Assembly (NCBI GenBank): GCA_029260755.1
Contig: JAJDCQ010000065.1
Span: 1 to 64,000, forward strand
Direction: 5' to 3'
DNA: 64,000 nucleotides
DNA from: Planctomycetota bacterium
Lineage (GTDB): Bacteria; Planctomycetota; J058; JAJDCQ01
Part shown: in pieces, positions 54,017-63,608 of the stretch
Layout: every line of letters begins with the position of its first letter
How positions within the stretch are numbered: position 1 is the first letter of the stretch
Translations under genes and position numbers: made by a program
The notes under the pieces: generated by a model
The model's input: the letters and a program-made list of their open reading frames with translations, nothing else
Database searches by the model: none
What the model was told of the DNA's origin: nothing

Positions 54017-54460
54017 ATGACGCAGCTCAACGCCGGAGACGCCGCCCCCGACTTCGACGTCGAGGATGACGCCGGCGCCCGGGTGAAGCTCGGCGACCTC
54101 CGCGGCAAGAAGGTCATCCTCTTCTTCTACCCGAAGGCCGACACGCCTGGCTGACGGGTCGAGACCTGCGGCTTCCGTGACGAAGCCGCGAAGTTCGACG
54201 ACGCCGCCGCCGTGCTCCTCGGCGCGAGCACCGACACCCGCGAGGAGCAGGCGGCCTTCAAGGCGAAGTTCGACGTGCCGTTCCGGCTGCTGGCCGATCA
54301 CGACAAGGCGCTCGCGACCGCCTACGGCGTCCTCGCCGGCGCCGGCTACGCGAACCGCGTCACCTTCCTGATCGACGAGGCAGGCAAGATCGAGAAGGTC
54401 TACCCGAAGGTGAGCCCGAAGGAGCACGCCGCCGAGCTGCTCCGCGACGTCACCGGCTAG
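54017..54460 (+). CDS. bcp: Peroxiredoxin (Bcp/PrxQ type) with in-frame TGA, probable selenoprotein
   Basis: A 147-residue thiol peroxidase if TGA at 54152-54154 is read as selenocysteine. Before it: APDFDVEDDAGARVKLGDL and ILFFYPKADTPG; after it: RVETCGFRDEAAKF, then LGASTDTREEQAAF, LADHDKALATAYGV and VTFLIDEAGKIEKVY. The TGA falls exactly on the peroxidatic cysteine of TPGC-T-x-E, residue 46, and the resolving Cys51 is kept. Both halves are in the same frame with normal codon use, so nothing else is broken. An 8-base-pair hairpin starts 13 bases after the TGA, as expected for a bacterial SECIS. It would reduce peroxides in the cytoplasm, with higher reactivity than a Cys form. A Cys-to-stop mutation is the alternative. 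Confidence 0.85.
54168..54189 (+). promoter_or_regulatory. Bacterial SECIS-like hairpin
   Basis: GCGGCTTC (54168-54175) pairs perfectly with GAAGCCGC (54182-54189) around the six-base loop CGTGAC. The loop begins 21 bases after the TGA and has G as its second base; bacterial SECIS elements typically place a G in the first two loop positions about 16-37 bases downstream. The stem lies entirely within the conserved CGFRDEA codons, so some pairing could be fortuitous. Confidence 0.68.
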
Positions 54461-54499
54461 CCGGCGACGCCGCCGCGGAAGGTCAGTTCGTAGCGCGCC

Positions 54500-56980
54500 A
54501 TGAGAGACCTCCTCCGGCGGATCGTCACCGCGCTGGCGAGTCACCCCCTCCCGCCGCTCCTCCTCGTCGGGCTGCTCCTGGCGGGCTGCGGCTGGCTCGC
54601 GTCGTCGGTCGGGGTCGACCCGGGGAACGAGGCGCTGTTCCTCCGCGACGACCCCGCCCGCGACGCCCAGGTCGTCTTCCAGGACCGGTTCGGCGGCGAC
54701 GAGATCATCGCGGTGGCGCTCCTCGCCGAAGGCGAGACGATCCTCACCCTCGATGGTCTCGCCCGGCTGGCGGCCCTCACCGAGGCGAGCGACGCCGGCG
54801 ACGGCGTCGAGAGCGTGATCTCGCTCACCAACGCCAAGAACGTCTACCAGAGCAAGTGGCAGCCCGAGATCGTCCCGGTCTCGCCCTACGAGGAGCTCCT
54901 CGACGAGATGATGTCGCTCGAGGAGCTCTCGGCGCAGGTGAGCGCCGAGCCCCTCTTCGTCGGCAACCTCCTCTCGGAGAACGGCCGGATGGCGGCCGCG
55001 ATCGTCACCCTCGAGCGTCGCGGCGAGGAGATCGTCGAGGGGCTGCGCACCGCGGCCCGCGACGCGACCGGGGACGGCTACCGGGCCTACGTGGCCGGCT
55101 TCCCGGTCGAGCGCTACGACTTCGCGCGGCTCATCGAGAGCGACCAGCGGATCTTCGTCCCGCTCATCGTCGCCGCGATCGCGCTCATGACGGCGCTCCT
55201 CTTCCGACAGCTCTGGGGCGTCGCCCTGCCGCTGCTCGTGGTCGCCATGTCGGTCTCGGCGACGATGGCGCTCGCGGCCATCCTCGGGCGCGACCTGAAC
55301 GCCGTCACGAGCCTGCTGACGCCGGTCGTGATGGTCGTCAGCGTCGCGGTGAGCGTGAACGTCGTGAGCGCGTACACCTGGGAGAGCCCCCGCGTCGGCG
55401 CGGGCGGGCCGGGCGTCACGGCGGCCTACGGGCGAGTCGGGCTGGCGTGTCTGTTCACGACGTTCACCACGTTCGTCGGGTTCGGGTCGCTCGCGATCTC
55501 GGCCGTCCCGGCGATCCGTGACTTCGGCGGGCTGTCGGCGTTCGGGGTCGCGTTCTCCTATCTGGCGGCCCTCATCGCGCTCCCACCGCTCTTCGGTCTC
55601 GGCTGGCGGCGCGGCCCCCGGTCGCTCACCGCGAAGAGCGGCTACCTCGAGCACCTCCTCCTCCGCCTGGCGCACGCGATCGGTCGGCGCCGACGTCTCG
55701 TCGTCGGCGGGGCCGTCCTGCTCCTCGGAGTCGGCGGCCTCGGCATCGCCCGGCTCGAGGTGGAGACCGACATCCTCGGACAGCTCCCGCCGCGGAGCGA
55801 CCTCGCGATCGCGACCCGGGCCGTCGACGAGCACCTCGGCGGGGTCAACACCCTCGAGCTGCTCCTCGAGGGCGAGCCCGGCGCGTTCCGGCGGATCGAG
55901 GCGCTCCGCGCCCTCGATCGCGTGCAGGCGGCCTTCGACGCGCGGCGCTCGGACGGCGTCACGAAGACGTTCTCGATCATCGACGTCCTCGAGCGGATTC
56001 ACGAGGTGAAGACGGCCCTCCAGGACCCCGAGAAGGCGACGCGCGCGCTTCCTCCGGATCAGGAGACGATCGACTACTACTTCGGGATCCTCGACCAGGC
56101 CGCCGCCGCGGGCGACGACGATGACGACGACGACGACGACGATGATGACGACGTCGCCGACGAACGGGCCGACGACGTCCCGACCCGGCTGCTCGTCACC
56201 GACGACGGCGCGATCGCGCGCCTGACGGTGCGCGTCCGCGCGCTCCGCGCGAGCGTCGTCTACGACATCCTCCAGGACCTGATCGCGAAGGCGACGGCCG
56301 AAATGGCGGTCGCCCACGCGGAGATGCGCGCCGCGGGGCTCGCCGATGCGAGGCCGATCGTGCCGCGGCCGGCCGGGCAGTACGTCCTGATCCAGAACAT
56401 GACCCACGAGCTGCCGCTCAGTCAGATGCGCGGGCTCATCATCGCGACGCTCGTGATCGTCGGCTCGATCGCGGTCCTCTTCCGGTCGGTCCGGCTCGGA
56501 GCCCTCGCCGCGATCCCGGCCGGGATCCCGATCGTGGCCGTCTACGGGATCATGGGGTGGTCGGGGATCTACCTCTCGACGGCCACGAGCATGATCGCGA
56601 GCGTCGCCCTCGGCCTCGCCGTCGACTCGACGATCCTGCTCCTGAGCCGCTTTCGCGACGAGCGAGCGGCCGGCCGCGACGCCCTCGACGCGGTCGCGAC
56701 GACGCTCGCGACGTCCGGCCAGGCGGTCACCTACAGCAACCTGACGCTCATCTGCGGCTTCGCGGTGAGCGCGTTCTCGGGCTTCCCGCCGGTGCGGGAC
56801 TTCGGGATCCTGACGGCCGCGACGATCGCCCTCTCGTACCTGGGGGCGATGTTCGTGCTTCCCGCGTTGATCCTGATGCTCGGGGTCGGGGCGGACGCGT
56901 CGGCCCGTGACGGTTCTGGTAAGATCCCCGACCCGAACGACCCCCGCCCCGACGCCGAGCCAGACGGAGAAGACCCTTGA
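54500..56980 (+). CDS. RND/MMPL-superfamily exporter with polyaspartate loop
   Basis: An 826-residue transporter of the RND superfamily (MMPL/HpnN-like), proton-driven and inner-membrane. It has two halves, each with a single helix, a large periplasmic loop and a five-helix bundle: helices near 20, 225-360, then near 400 and 640-795. ATGAGLV-like helix-4 signatures read VAVSVNVVSAY and GLAVDSTILLLSRFRDE, the latter keeping the acidic residue of the proton path. The second periplasmic loop has 13 Asp in a row (56114-56152). Such proteins move lipids, hopanoids or other hydrophobic compounds; the substrate is unknown. Its stop overlaps the hydrolase TTG start. Confidence 0.87.
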   Translation: MRDLLRRIVTALASHPLPPLLLVGLLLAGCGWLASSVGVDPGNEALFLRDDPARDAQVVFQDRFGGDEIIAVALLAEGETILTLDGLARLAALTEASDAGDGVESVISLTNAKNVYQSKWQPEIVPVSPYEELLDEMMSLEELSAQVSAEPLFVGNLLSENGRMAAAIVTLERRGEEIVEGLRTAARDATGDGYRAYVAGFPVERYDFARLIESDQRIFVPLIVAAIALMTALLFRQLWGVALPLLVVAMSVSATMALAAILGRDLNAVTSLLTPVVMVVSVAVSVNVVSAYTWESPRVGAGGPGVTAAYGRVGLACLFTTFTTFVGFGSLAISAVPAIRDFGGLSAFGVAFSYLAALIALPPLFGLGWRRGPRSLTAKSGYLEHLLLRLAHAIGRRRRLVVGGAVLLLGVGGLGIARLEVETDILGQLPPRSDLAIATRAVDEHLGGVNTLELLLEGEPGAFRRIEALRALDRVQAAFDARRSDGVTKTFSIIDVLERIHEVKTALQDPEKATRALPPDQETIDYYFGILDQAAAAGDDDDDDDDDDDDDVADERADDVPTRLLVTDDGAIARLTVRVRALRASVVYDILQDLIAKATAEMAVAHAEMRAAGLADARPIVPRPAGQYVLIQNMTHELPLSQMRGLIIATLVIVGSIAVLFRSVRLGALAAIPAGIPIVAVYGIMGWSGIYLSTATSMIASVALGLAVDSTILLLSRFRDERAAGRDALDAVATTLATSGQAVTYSNLTLICGFAVSAFSGFPPVRDFGILTAATIALSYLGAMFVLPALILMLGVGADASARDGSGKIPDPNDPRPDAEPDGEDP

Positions 56981-57564
56981 GCAGCGGTGGAGAGACCCCC
57001 AAGCGCGCCTCGCAGATGCCGCCCGAGGACGTCTGCTTCGTCGTGATCGACGTGCAGGACAAGCTCGTCGCGACGATGGACGGCGACGACATGGCCGGGG
57101 TCGAGCGCAACATCAAGAACATGCTCGAGCTCGCGCGGCTCGCCGGGATCAAGACGATCACGACCGAGCAGTACCCCAAGGGGCTCGGCTCGACGATCAC
57201 CTCGATCGCCGAGGCGCTGAGCAAGATCGACGGGCCGCGGTTCGAGAAGACCGACTTCTCGGCCGCCGGCTGCGAGCCGTTCCGCCAGGCGCTTCGGTCG
57301 GCCGGCTGCAGCCGCGTCGTCCTGACCGGGATGGAGGCGCACGTCTGCGTCCTCATGACCGCCCTCGACCTGGTCGAGGAGGGCTACGAGGTGCTGGTGC
57401 CTCACGACGCCGTCATCTCGCGCGACCCGCGCAACCGCGCCGTCGCCCTCGACCATCTCCGCGAGGAGGGCGCCGTCGTGACCTCGACCGAGAGCGTGCT
57501 CTTCCGCGTCCTCGGGCGGTCCGGGGGCGACACGTTCAAGGCGATCTCGCGCCTGCTCCGATAG
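56977..57564 (+). CDS. Isochorismatase-like cysteine hydrolase
   Basis: A 195-residue hydrolase of the isochorismatase-like fold. The Asp-Lys-Cys triad is visible: Asp25 in VVIDVQDKL, Lys91 in FEKTDFSA and Cys124 in TGMEAHVCVL with the preceding cis-peptide region. Relatives include nicotinamidases and YcaC-type hydrolases of unknown substrate, which this most resembles. The start is TTG 56977 with GGAGA upstream, overlapping the exporter stop (TTGA); no ATG or GTG fits better. It is followed 45 bases later by queF. Confidence 0.85.
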   Translation: MSSGGETPKRASQMPPEDVCFVVIDVQDKLVATMDGDDMAGVERNIKNMLELARLAGIKTITTEQYPKGLGSTITSIAEALSKIDGPRFEKTDFSAAGCEPFRQALRSAGCSRVVLTGMEAHVCVLMTALDLVEEGYEVLVPHDAVISRDPRNRAVALDHLREEGAVVTSTESVLFRVLGRSGGDTFKAISRLLR

Positions 57565-57609
57565 CGAGTCCTGATCGGAAGCGAGCGCATCACGACAGGG
57601 GACCCCGCC

Positions 57610-57963
57610 GTGCCTCTCGAGCCCAGCAAGCAGCTCGACACGTTCGAGAACCCGAAGCCCGAGCGCGACTACGAGATCGACCTCGAGTGCCCCGAGTTCA
57701 CGGCCGTCTGTCCGCTCACCCAGCAGCCCGACTTCGCCGTCGTGCGGATCAGCTACGTCCCCGATCGGCTCTGCGTCGAGCTCAAGTCGCTCAAGTCCTA
57801 CCTCTGGAGCTTCCGCGACGAGGGCGTCTTCCACGAGGACGTCACCAACCGGATCCTCGACGACCTCGTGGCGGCGATCGCGCCGCGCCGGATGACGATC
57901 GTCACCGACTGGCGCGTCCGCGGTGGCATCCACACGGTCGTGACGGCGCGCCATCCCCGGTGA
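57610..57963 (+). CDS. queF: NADPH-dependent 7-cyano-7-deazaguanine reductase
   Basis: A 117-residue type I QueF that reduces preQ0 to preQ1 in queuosine synthesis. The T-fold motifs are intact: [18 protein letters not shown] with nucleophile Cys34 and Asp41, the QueF signature [16 protein letters not shown] and FHEDVTNRI with the substrate-binding acidic residue. It is compact compared with the 165-residue Bacillus enzyme but normal for short bacterial forms. GTG 57610 is the annotated start. Its stop overlaps the next gene (GTGA). No other queuosine gene is in the window. Confidence 0.93.
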   Translation: MPLEPSKQLDTFENPKPERDYEIDLECPEFTAVCPLTQQPDFAVVRISYVPDRLCVELKSLKSYLWSFRDEGVFHEDVTNRILDDLVAAIAPRRMTIVTDWRVRGGIHTVVTARHPR

Positions 57964-58367
57964 GCGTCTTCGCGACGACGGAGGTCGTCCGGACCGAGGC
58001 GGCCACCCGGATCGTGCGGGTCGCCTTCTACGGCGACTACCCAGACGGGGCCGCCGGCGACGTCGCCGCCGAGCGGATGAGCGTCGCCGTCGTCTCGGCC
58101 GTCCGCTACGAGGGGGCGCGCGCGGTCATCTTCGACCTGAGCGGTCTCCGCTACCGCCGGGGCGACGCGATCGCCTCGATCGTCCTCCCGCTCCTCGACC
58201 GGAGCGGCGAGGGCTGCCTCCCCGCGTGCGTCGTCGCGAAGGGGGAGACGGCGACCGCGATCGGGCCGTTGATGGCCGGCACACCGTTCGAGGTCGCCGG
58301 CGCGCGCCTGCTCGACGACGTCGCGAGCGCGGCCGCCGATCTCGAGACGAGGCTCGGCGCGGAGTGA
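57960..58367 (+). CDS. Small STAS-like protein of unknown function
   Basis: A 135-residue protein with no signal peptide. The alternation of strands and helices ([22 protein letters not shown], then [16 protein letters not shown]) resembles the STAS anti-sigma antagonist fold, but the usual phospho-Ser motif is not seen. GTG 57960 overlaps the queF stop, and its stop overlaps the endonuclease IV start, so it is translationally coupled to both. Function unknown; the fold call is tentative. Confidence 0.65.
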   Translation: MSVFATTEVVRTEAATRIVRVAFYGDYPDGAAGDVAAERMSVAVVSAVRYEGARAVIFDLSGLRYRRGDAIASIVLPLLDRSGEGCLPACVVAKGETATAIGPLMAGTPFEVAGARLLDDVASAAADLETRLGAE

Positions 58368-59230
58368 CGACGACCGCCGAGCCGCGGATCGGCGCTCACT
58401 GTCACGGCGGGCTCAAGGGCGCCGTGAAGACCGCCCGCGCGATCGGCGCCCAGGCGATCCAGATCTTCATCGGCTCGCCCCAGAGTTGGAAGCGGAGCCC
58501 GCCCGAGGCGGCCGTCGTCGATCGCTTCCGCGCCGAGGTGGTCGAGCACGACCTCGGCCCGGTCTTCGTCCACGGGAGCTACCTGATCAACCTGGCCGCG
58601 CAGCGCCCACCGATCCTCGGCAAGAGCGTCGCCAGCCTCGCCTGGCAGCTGCGCGCCGCCGACCGAGCCGGCGCGGCGGGGCTGATCTTCCACCCGGGCT
58701 CGGCGGGAACCGCCAGCTGGGACGAGGCGCTCCCCAAGACGGTGCGAGCGATGGAGCAGGTCCTCGAGGGCTACGACGGGGCGTGCCGCCTGCTGCTCGA
58801 GACGTGCGCCGGACAGGGCGCGACGATCGGCTGCCGGTTCGAGGAGATGCGCGACATCATGGATGCTCTCGGGCGCGACGAGCGAATCGGCGTTTGCTGG
58901 GACACGCAGCACCTCCTCGCCTCGGGCTACGACGTCGCGAGCCGCGACGGGCTCGAGGCGACCGTCTCGGCGTTCGACCGCGAGGTCGGCCTCGACTGGC
59001 TGTGCGCGATCCACGCGAACGACAGCAAGGTGCCGCTCGGCGCCCGGCGCGACCGGCACGAGAACATCGGCGAGGGTCACATCGGGCGGGCCGCGTTCCG
59101 CCGGATGCTGCTCCACCCGGCGCTCCGGCCGATGCCGTGGATCCTCGAGACGCCCGGCTTCGGCGGCAAGGGCCCCGACCGCGAGAGCATCACGCTCCTG
59201 CACGACCTGAGCCGCTCGCCGGTCGCCTGA
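58364..59230 (+). CDS. nfo: Endonuclease IV (AP endonuclease)
   Basis: A 288-residue TIM-barrel nuclease of base excision repair that cleaves 5' to abasic sites using three zinc ions. Metal and active-site motifs are in order: GAHCHGGLKGAV, FIGSPQSW, FVHGSYLINLA, FHPGSAG, LLLETCAGQG, CWDTQHLLASGYD, IHANDSKVPLGARRDRHENIGEGHIG, and a final LETPGF. CWDTQH differs slightly from the common CLDTCH, but the Asp and His are kept. GTG 58364 start. It ends an operon with queF and converges on the LCCL gene, sharing a hairpin. Confidence 0.93.
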   Translation: MTTTAEPRIGAHCHGGLKGAVKTARAIGAQAIQIFIGSPQSWKRSPPEAAVVDRFRAEVVEHDLGPVFVHGSYLINLAAQRPPILGKSVASLAWQLRAADRAGAAGLIFHPGSAGTASWDEALPKTVRAMEQVLEGYDGACRLLLETCAGQGATIGCRFEEMRDIMDALGRDERIGVCWDTQHLLASGYDVASRDGLEATVSAFDREVGLDWLCAIHANDSKVPLGARRDRHENIGEGHIGRAAFRRMLLHPALRPMPWILETPGFGGKGPDRESITLLHDLSRSPVA

Positions 59231-59243
59231 GCCACGGCTCAGG
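59226..59243. terminator. Hairpin containing both convergent stop codons
   Basis: CCTGAGCC-AC-GGCTCAGG, an 8-base-pair perfect stem with a 2-base loop. The stop codon of nfo (59228-59230) and that of the LCCL gene (59239-59241) are both inside its arms. There is no T-run, so it is a plausible but unproven shared terminator. Confidence 0.5.
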
Positions 59244-60579
59244 GCTTCCTGATCTCGTAGCTCTTCTCGTAGGCGCCCCAGCTGCTCGAGGTGACGCCGT
59301 TGCGGGCCGAGCCGGTGTGGGCCTTCGCTCCCGTGATGATGGTGACGTCGACCGTGCCCGTCTCGCCGGCCTTGATCGCGCCGGCGTGGACGGCCGCGAT
59401 CGCGAGCTTCGAGTCGAGGGTGTAGGCGTCGGTGCCCCACACCGAGCCGCCGGATGTGGCGCCGGTCACCTTGAACCGGATCGTCGTCCCGATCGGCTCG
59501 TCCCGGTAGCTCGAGAGGTTGCCCGGGTCGGCGATGGTCGGCACCTTCGCCTCGACCTTGTAGCTCTTCGCGTAGGCGCCCCAGGTGCTCGAGGTGACGC
59601 CGTTGCGAGCCGAGCCGGTGTGGGCCTTCTGGCCCTCGGTGATCGTGACGACCACGACGCCGTCCTCACCGGCCTTGATCGCGCCGGCGTGGACGGCCGC
59701 GATCGCGAGCTTCGAGTCGAGGGTGTAGTAGTCGGTGCCCCAGACCGAGCCGCCCGAGGTCGCGCCCTTCACCTGGAACTCGAACGCGGCGCCGATCGCG
59801 CGATCGGAGTAGCTCGAGAGGTTCCCGGGATCGGGCAGCGCCTTCGCGGCGGACGCCGCCGGCTTCGCGCTCCCGACGCCGAACTCGTAGCTCTTCGCGT
59901 AGGCGCCCCAGGTGCTCGAGGTGACGCCGTTGCGAGCCGAGCCGGTGTGGGCCTTCGCGCCCGCGATGATCGTGACGTCGACCGTGCCGGTCTCGCCGGC
60001 CTTGATCGCGCCGGCGTGGACGGCGGCGATCGCGATCTTCGAGTCGAGGGTGTAGGCGTCGGTGCCCCACACCGAGCCGCCGGCCGTGGCGCCGGTCACC
60101 TTGAACCGGAACGTCGTGCCGATGGGCTTGTCCTGGTAGCTCGTGAGGTTGCCCGGATCGGCGAGGACCTCGATCCGGCTGATCTCGTAGCTCTTCTCGT
60201 AGGCGCCCCAGTTGCTCGAGGTGACGCCGTGACGAGCCGAGCCCGTGTGGGCCTTCGCGCCCGCGATGATCGTGACGTCGATCGTTCCGGTCTCGCCCGC
60301 CTTCAGAGCGCCGGCGTGGACGGCGGCGACGGCGAGCTTCGAGTCGAGGGTGTAGGCGTCGGTGCCCCACACCGAGCCGCCGGTCGCGGCGCCGGTGACC
60401 TTGAACTTGAGCCTGGTCCCGATGGGCTTGTCCCGATAGCTCGAGAGGTTCCCGGGATCCGCCAGAGCATCGTCGGCGCGAGCGATCGCCGTCGAGCAGA
60501 GCGAGCCGAGGACCAGCGCCGAGATGACGACCGAGGAGAGCGTCCGTGAGCGAACCGGGTGACGTCGAATCGATTCCAT
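59239..60579 (-). CDS. Secreted protein of four tandem LCCL domains
   Basis: A 446-residue exported protein: signal peptide (about 1-36, cleavage near IARADD) and four LCCL domains of about 100-110 residues each. Every domain opens DPGNLxSYxDxxIG, continues GGSVWGTDxYTLDSK, then AxAAVHAGAxKAG, and ends KAHTGSARxGVTSSxWGAYxKSY. LCCL domains occur in extracellular and envelope proteins and bind lipid or polysaccharide, although the partner here is unknown. The repeats are very alike at the DNA level; a stretch of about 60 bases near 59571 is identical near 59898, so duplication or gene conversion is recent. A -10-like TATCAT (minus) lies at 60637-60642. Confidence 0.9.
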   Translation of the reverse strand: MESIRRHPVRSRTLSSVVISALVLGSLCSTAIARADDALADPGNLSSYRDKPIGTRLKFKVTGAATGGSVWGTDAYTLDSKLAVAAVHAGALKAGETGTIDVTIIAGAKAHTGSARHGVTSSNWGAYEKSYEISRIEVLADPGNLTSYQDKPIGTTFRFKVTGATAGGSVWGTDAYTLDSKIAIAAVHAGAIKAGETGTVDVTIIAGAKAHTGSARNGVTSSTWGAYAKSYEFGVGSAKPAASAAKALPDPGNLSSYSDRAIGAAFEFQVKGATSGGSVWGTDYYTLDSKLAIAAVHAGAIKAGEDGVVVVTITEGQKAHTGSARNGVTSSTWGAYAKSYKVEAKVPTIADPGNLSSYRDEPIGTTIRFKVTGATSGGSVWGTDAYTLDSKLAIAAVHAGAIKAGETGTVDVTIITGAKAHTGSARNGVTSSSWGAYEKSYEIRKP

Positions 60580-60737
60580 GAGATCCCCTGGTGGAGGCGG
60601 TGTCGAACGGGTCGAGATGGGACGACGCAGCGGCGCATGATAGCGACCGCGCAGCGTGGGTCCCAGTCGTCGGCGTCCGACGATCCAGACGGGGGCCACC
60701 CGATGGCCGCCTCGGGGTTTCTCCGGTAGCCGGCGTC

Positions 60738-61996
60738 TCAGTCCCGGTAGTCGATCGCGGCGATCGCCTCGAGGGCGAGGTCCTCGGGGCCGGCGGACGT
60801 GAGCACGCGGACGCCGTCCTCGTCGATCGCGACGAGGTCGCCATCGATCTTTCGTCCGTCGAGGAGCTCGACGGTCACGGCGCGCGCGGCCGGCGCCGTC
60901 GGCGCGGGGTCGGCGCTCGAGCCCTCGCTCCCGCCGGTCGGTCCCGGTCCCGGTCCCGCGGGATCGCCCCGTCCCGCGACGACGGCGGAGATGACGACGA
61001 GGAGGGCGACGACCCCGACCACGACGGCGGGGGCGCGGGCGCTCGGAGGCGGCGGCGTGGCCGGCGCCTCGGGGACGCGCGTGACCGCCGCCTCCTCGGA
61101 GGGCGCTGGCGTCGTCGGCGCGGTCTGTCCGGGCGCGCGCGTCTCGTCGGCCGGGTCGGCGCCCTCGTCGAGCCCGTCGGTCGCCGCGGCGAGCTCCGAT
61201 CGGGCGGCGGCGGCGTCGGGCCAGCGCTTCGCCGGCTCCTTCTCGAGGGCGCGGGCGATCCAGGCGGCGAGCGCGGCGGGGATGTCGGGGACGAGCTCAT
61301 CGATGCTCGGCGGCGCATCCTCGATGTGGGCGCGCAGCACGGCGAGCGGGTCGGCCGCGCGGAAGGGCGGGCGTCCGGCGAGGGCGAAGAACGCGACGCA
61401 GCCGAGCGCGTAGAGGTCCGCCGGCGGGCCGACCGGCCCCTCGCCGCTCGCCTGCTCGGGCGCCATGAAGCTCGGCGTGCCGAGGACGTCGCCGGTGCGG
61501 GTGGGGCCGTCGCTGCTCGCGGTCGTGATCCGGGCGAGGCCGAAGTCGGTGATCCGGGCGGCGCCGTCGCGATCCAGGATGACGTTGCTCGGCTTGAGGT
61601 CGCGGTGGACGACGCCTTCGCCGTGAGCGCACGCGAGCCCGTCGGCGATCTCCAGGAGCAGCCGCCCGGTCGCCGCGGGCGTGAGGGTGCCGCGCTCGTC
61701 GACGAGCTCGGCGAGGCTCCGTCCGCGGACGAGCTCCATCGGGAAGCTGACCGTCCCGTTCCGGCGCGTCGGCGCGTCGAGCGCGCGAACGATCCGGGGA
61801 TGGCGGAGCCGGTCGAGGGCGGCGAACTCGCGCCGGAACCGGGTGAGGGCGTCGGGGTCGTCGGCCAGGTGCCCGTGGAGCACCTTGAGGGCGACCCGCG
61901 GCGGATCGGCGCTCGGGTCCTCGGCGAGCCAGACGGCGCCGTTCGCGCCCCGGCCGAGGAGGCCGATGATCTCGTAGCCGCCGACCCGCTCGCCGA

Positions 61997-62000
<4 letters not shown>
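60738..62000 (-). CDS. Transmembrane Ser/Thr kinase with a C-terminal small beta domain
   Basis: A 420-residue Hanks-type kinase. Gly-loop GRGANGAV, Lys39 in VALKV, HRDLKPSN at 132-139, DFG at 152-154, and activation segment GTPSFMAPE. A Pro/Ala linker leads to one transmembrane helix at about 324-342 and a roughly 50-residue outer domain, AVTVELLDGRKIDGDLVAID through AIAAIDYRD. That domain resembles the start of the mature protein encoded at 63609. ATG 62000 overlaps the stop of the sigma-54 activator (ATGA), so kinase and FHA regulator are made together. The kinase probably phosphorylates a protein read by that FHA domain. Confidence 0.92.
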
Positions 62001-63418
<1,418 letters not shown>

Positions 63419-63461
63419 GGGCCGGCCCAGGATAGGGGGCGGCTCCGGGGCGGGCAAGGCT

Positions 63462-63533
63462 GCGTCGTGGATCACGACGCCGGGCCGCGCCGGCCGTCGT
63501 GATGCGCGACGCCCGGCCGTCGCAACTCGCGAC
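63462..63533. promoter_or_regulatory. Cluster of dyads, probable enhancer sites for the FHA/sigma-54 activator
   Basis: Four overlapping dyads share CACGACGC/GCGTCGTG or GCGAC/GTCGC half-sites: GCGTCGTG-GAT-CACGACGC (63462-63480); ATCACGACG paired with CGTCGTGAT (63471-63503); GCGACG-N6-CGTCGC (63506-63523); and GTCGC-N5-GCGAC (63519-63533). They lie in the 190-base gap between the activator and the plus-strand gene, beside the -24/-12 promoter, as expected of binding sites for the Fis-type HTH. Confidence 0.62.
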
Positions 63534-63542
63534 GCGCCGGCG

Positions 63543-63557
63543 TGGCTCGACTCTTGC
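63543..63557 (+). promoter_or_regulatory. Sigma-54 (-24/-12) promoter
   Basis: TGGCTCGACTCTTGC matches the sigma-54 consensus TGGC-x-CG-N4-TTGC at every conserved position, with the required spacing between the GG and GC elements. It drives the plus-strand gene at 63609, leaving a leader of about 40 bases, and is divergent from a sigma-54 activator gene. Confidence 0.8.
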
Positions 63558-63608
63558 GCAGGGGAGGCGCTCACCGCAGACTCCGACACGATCGGGGGGA
63601 GAGTTGCC

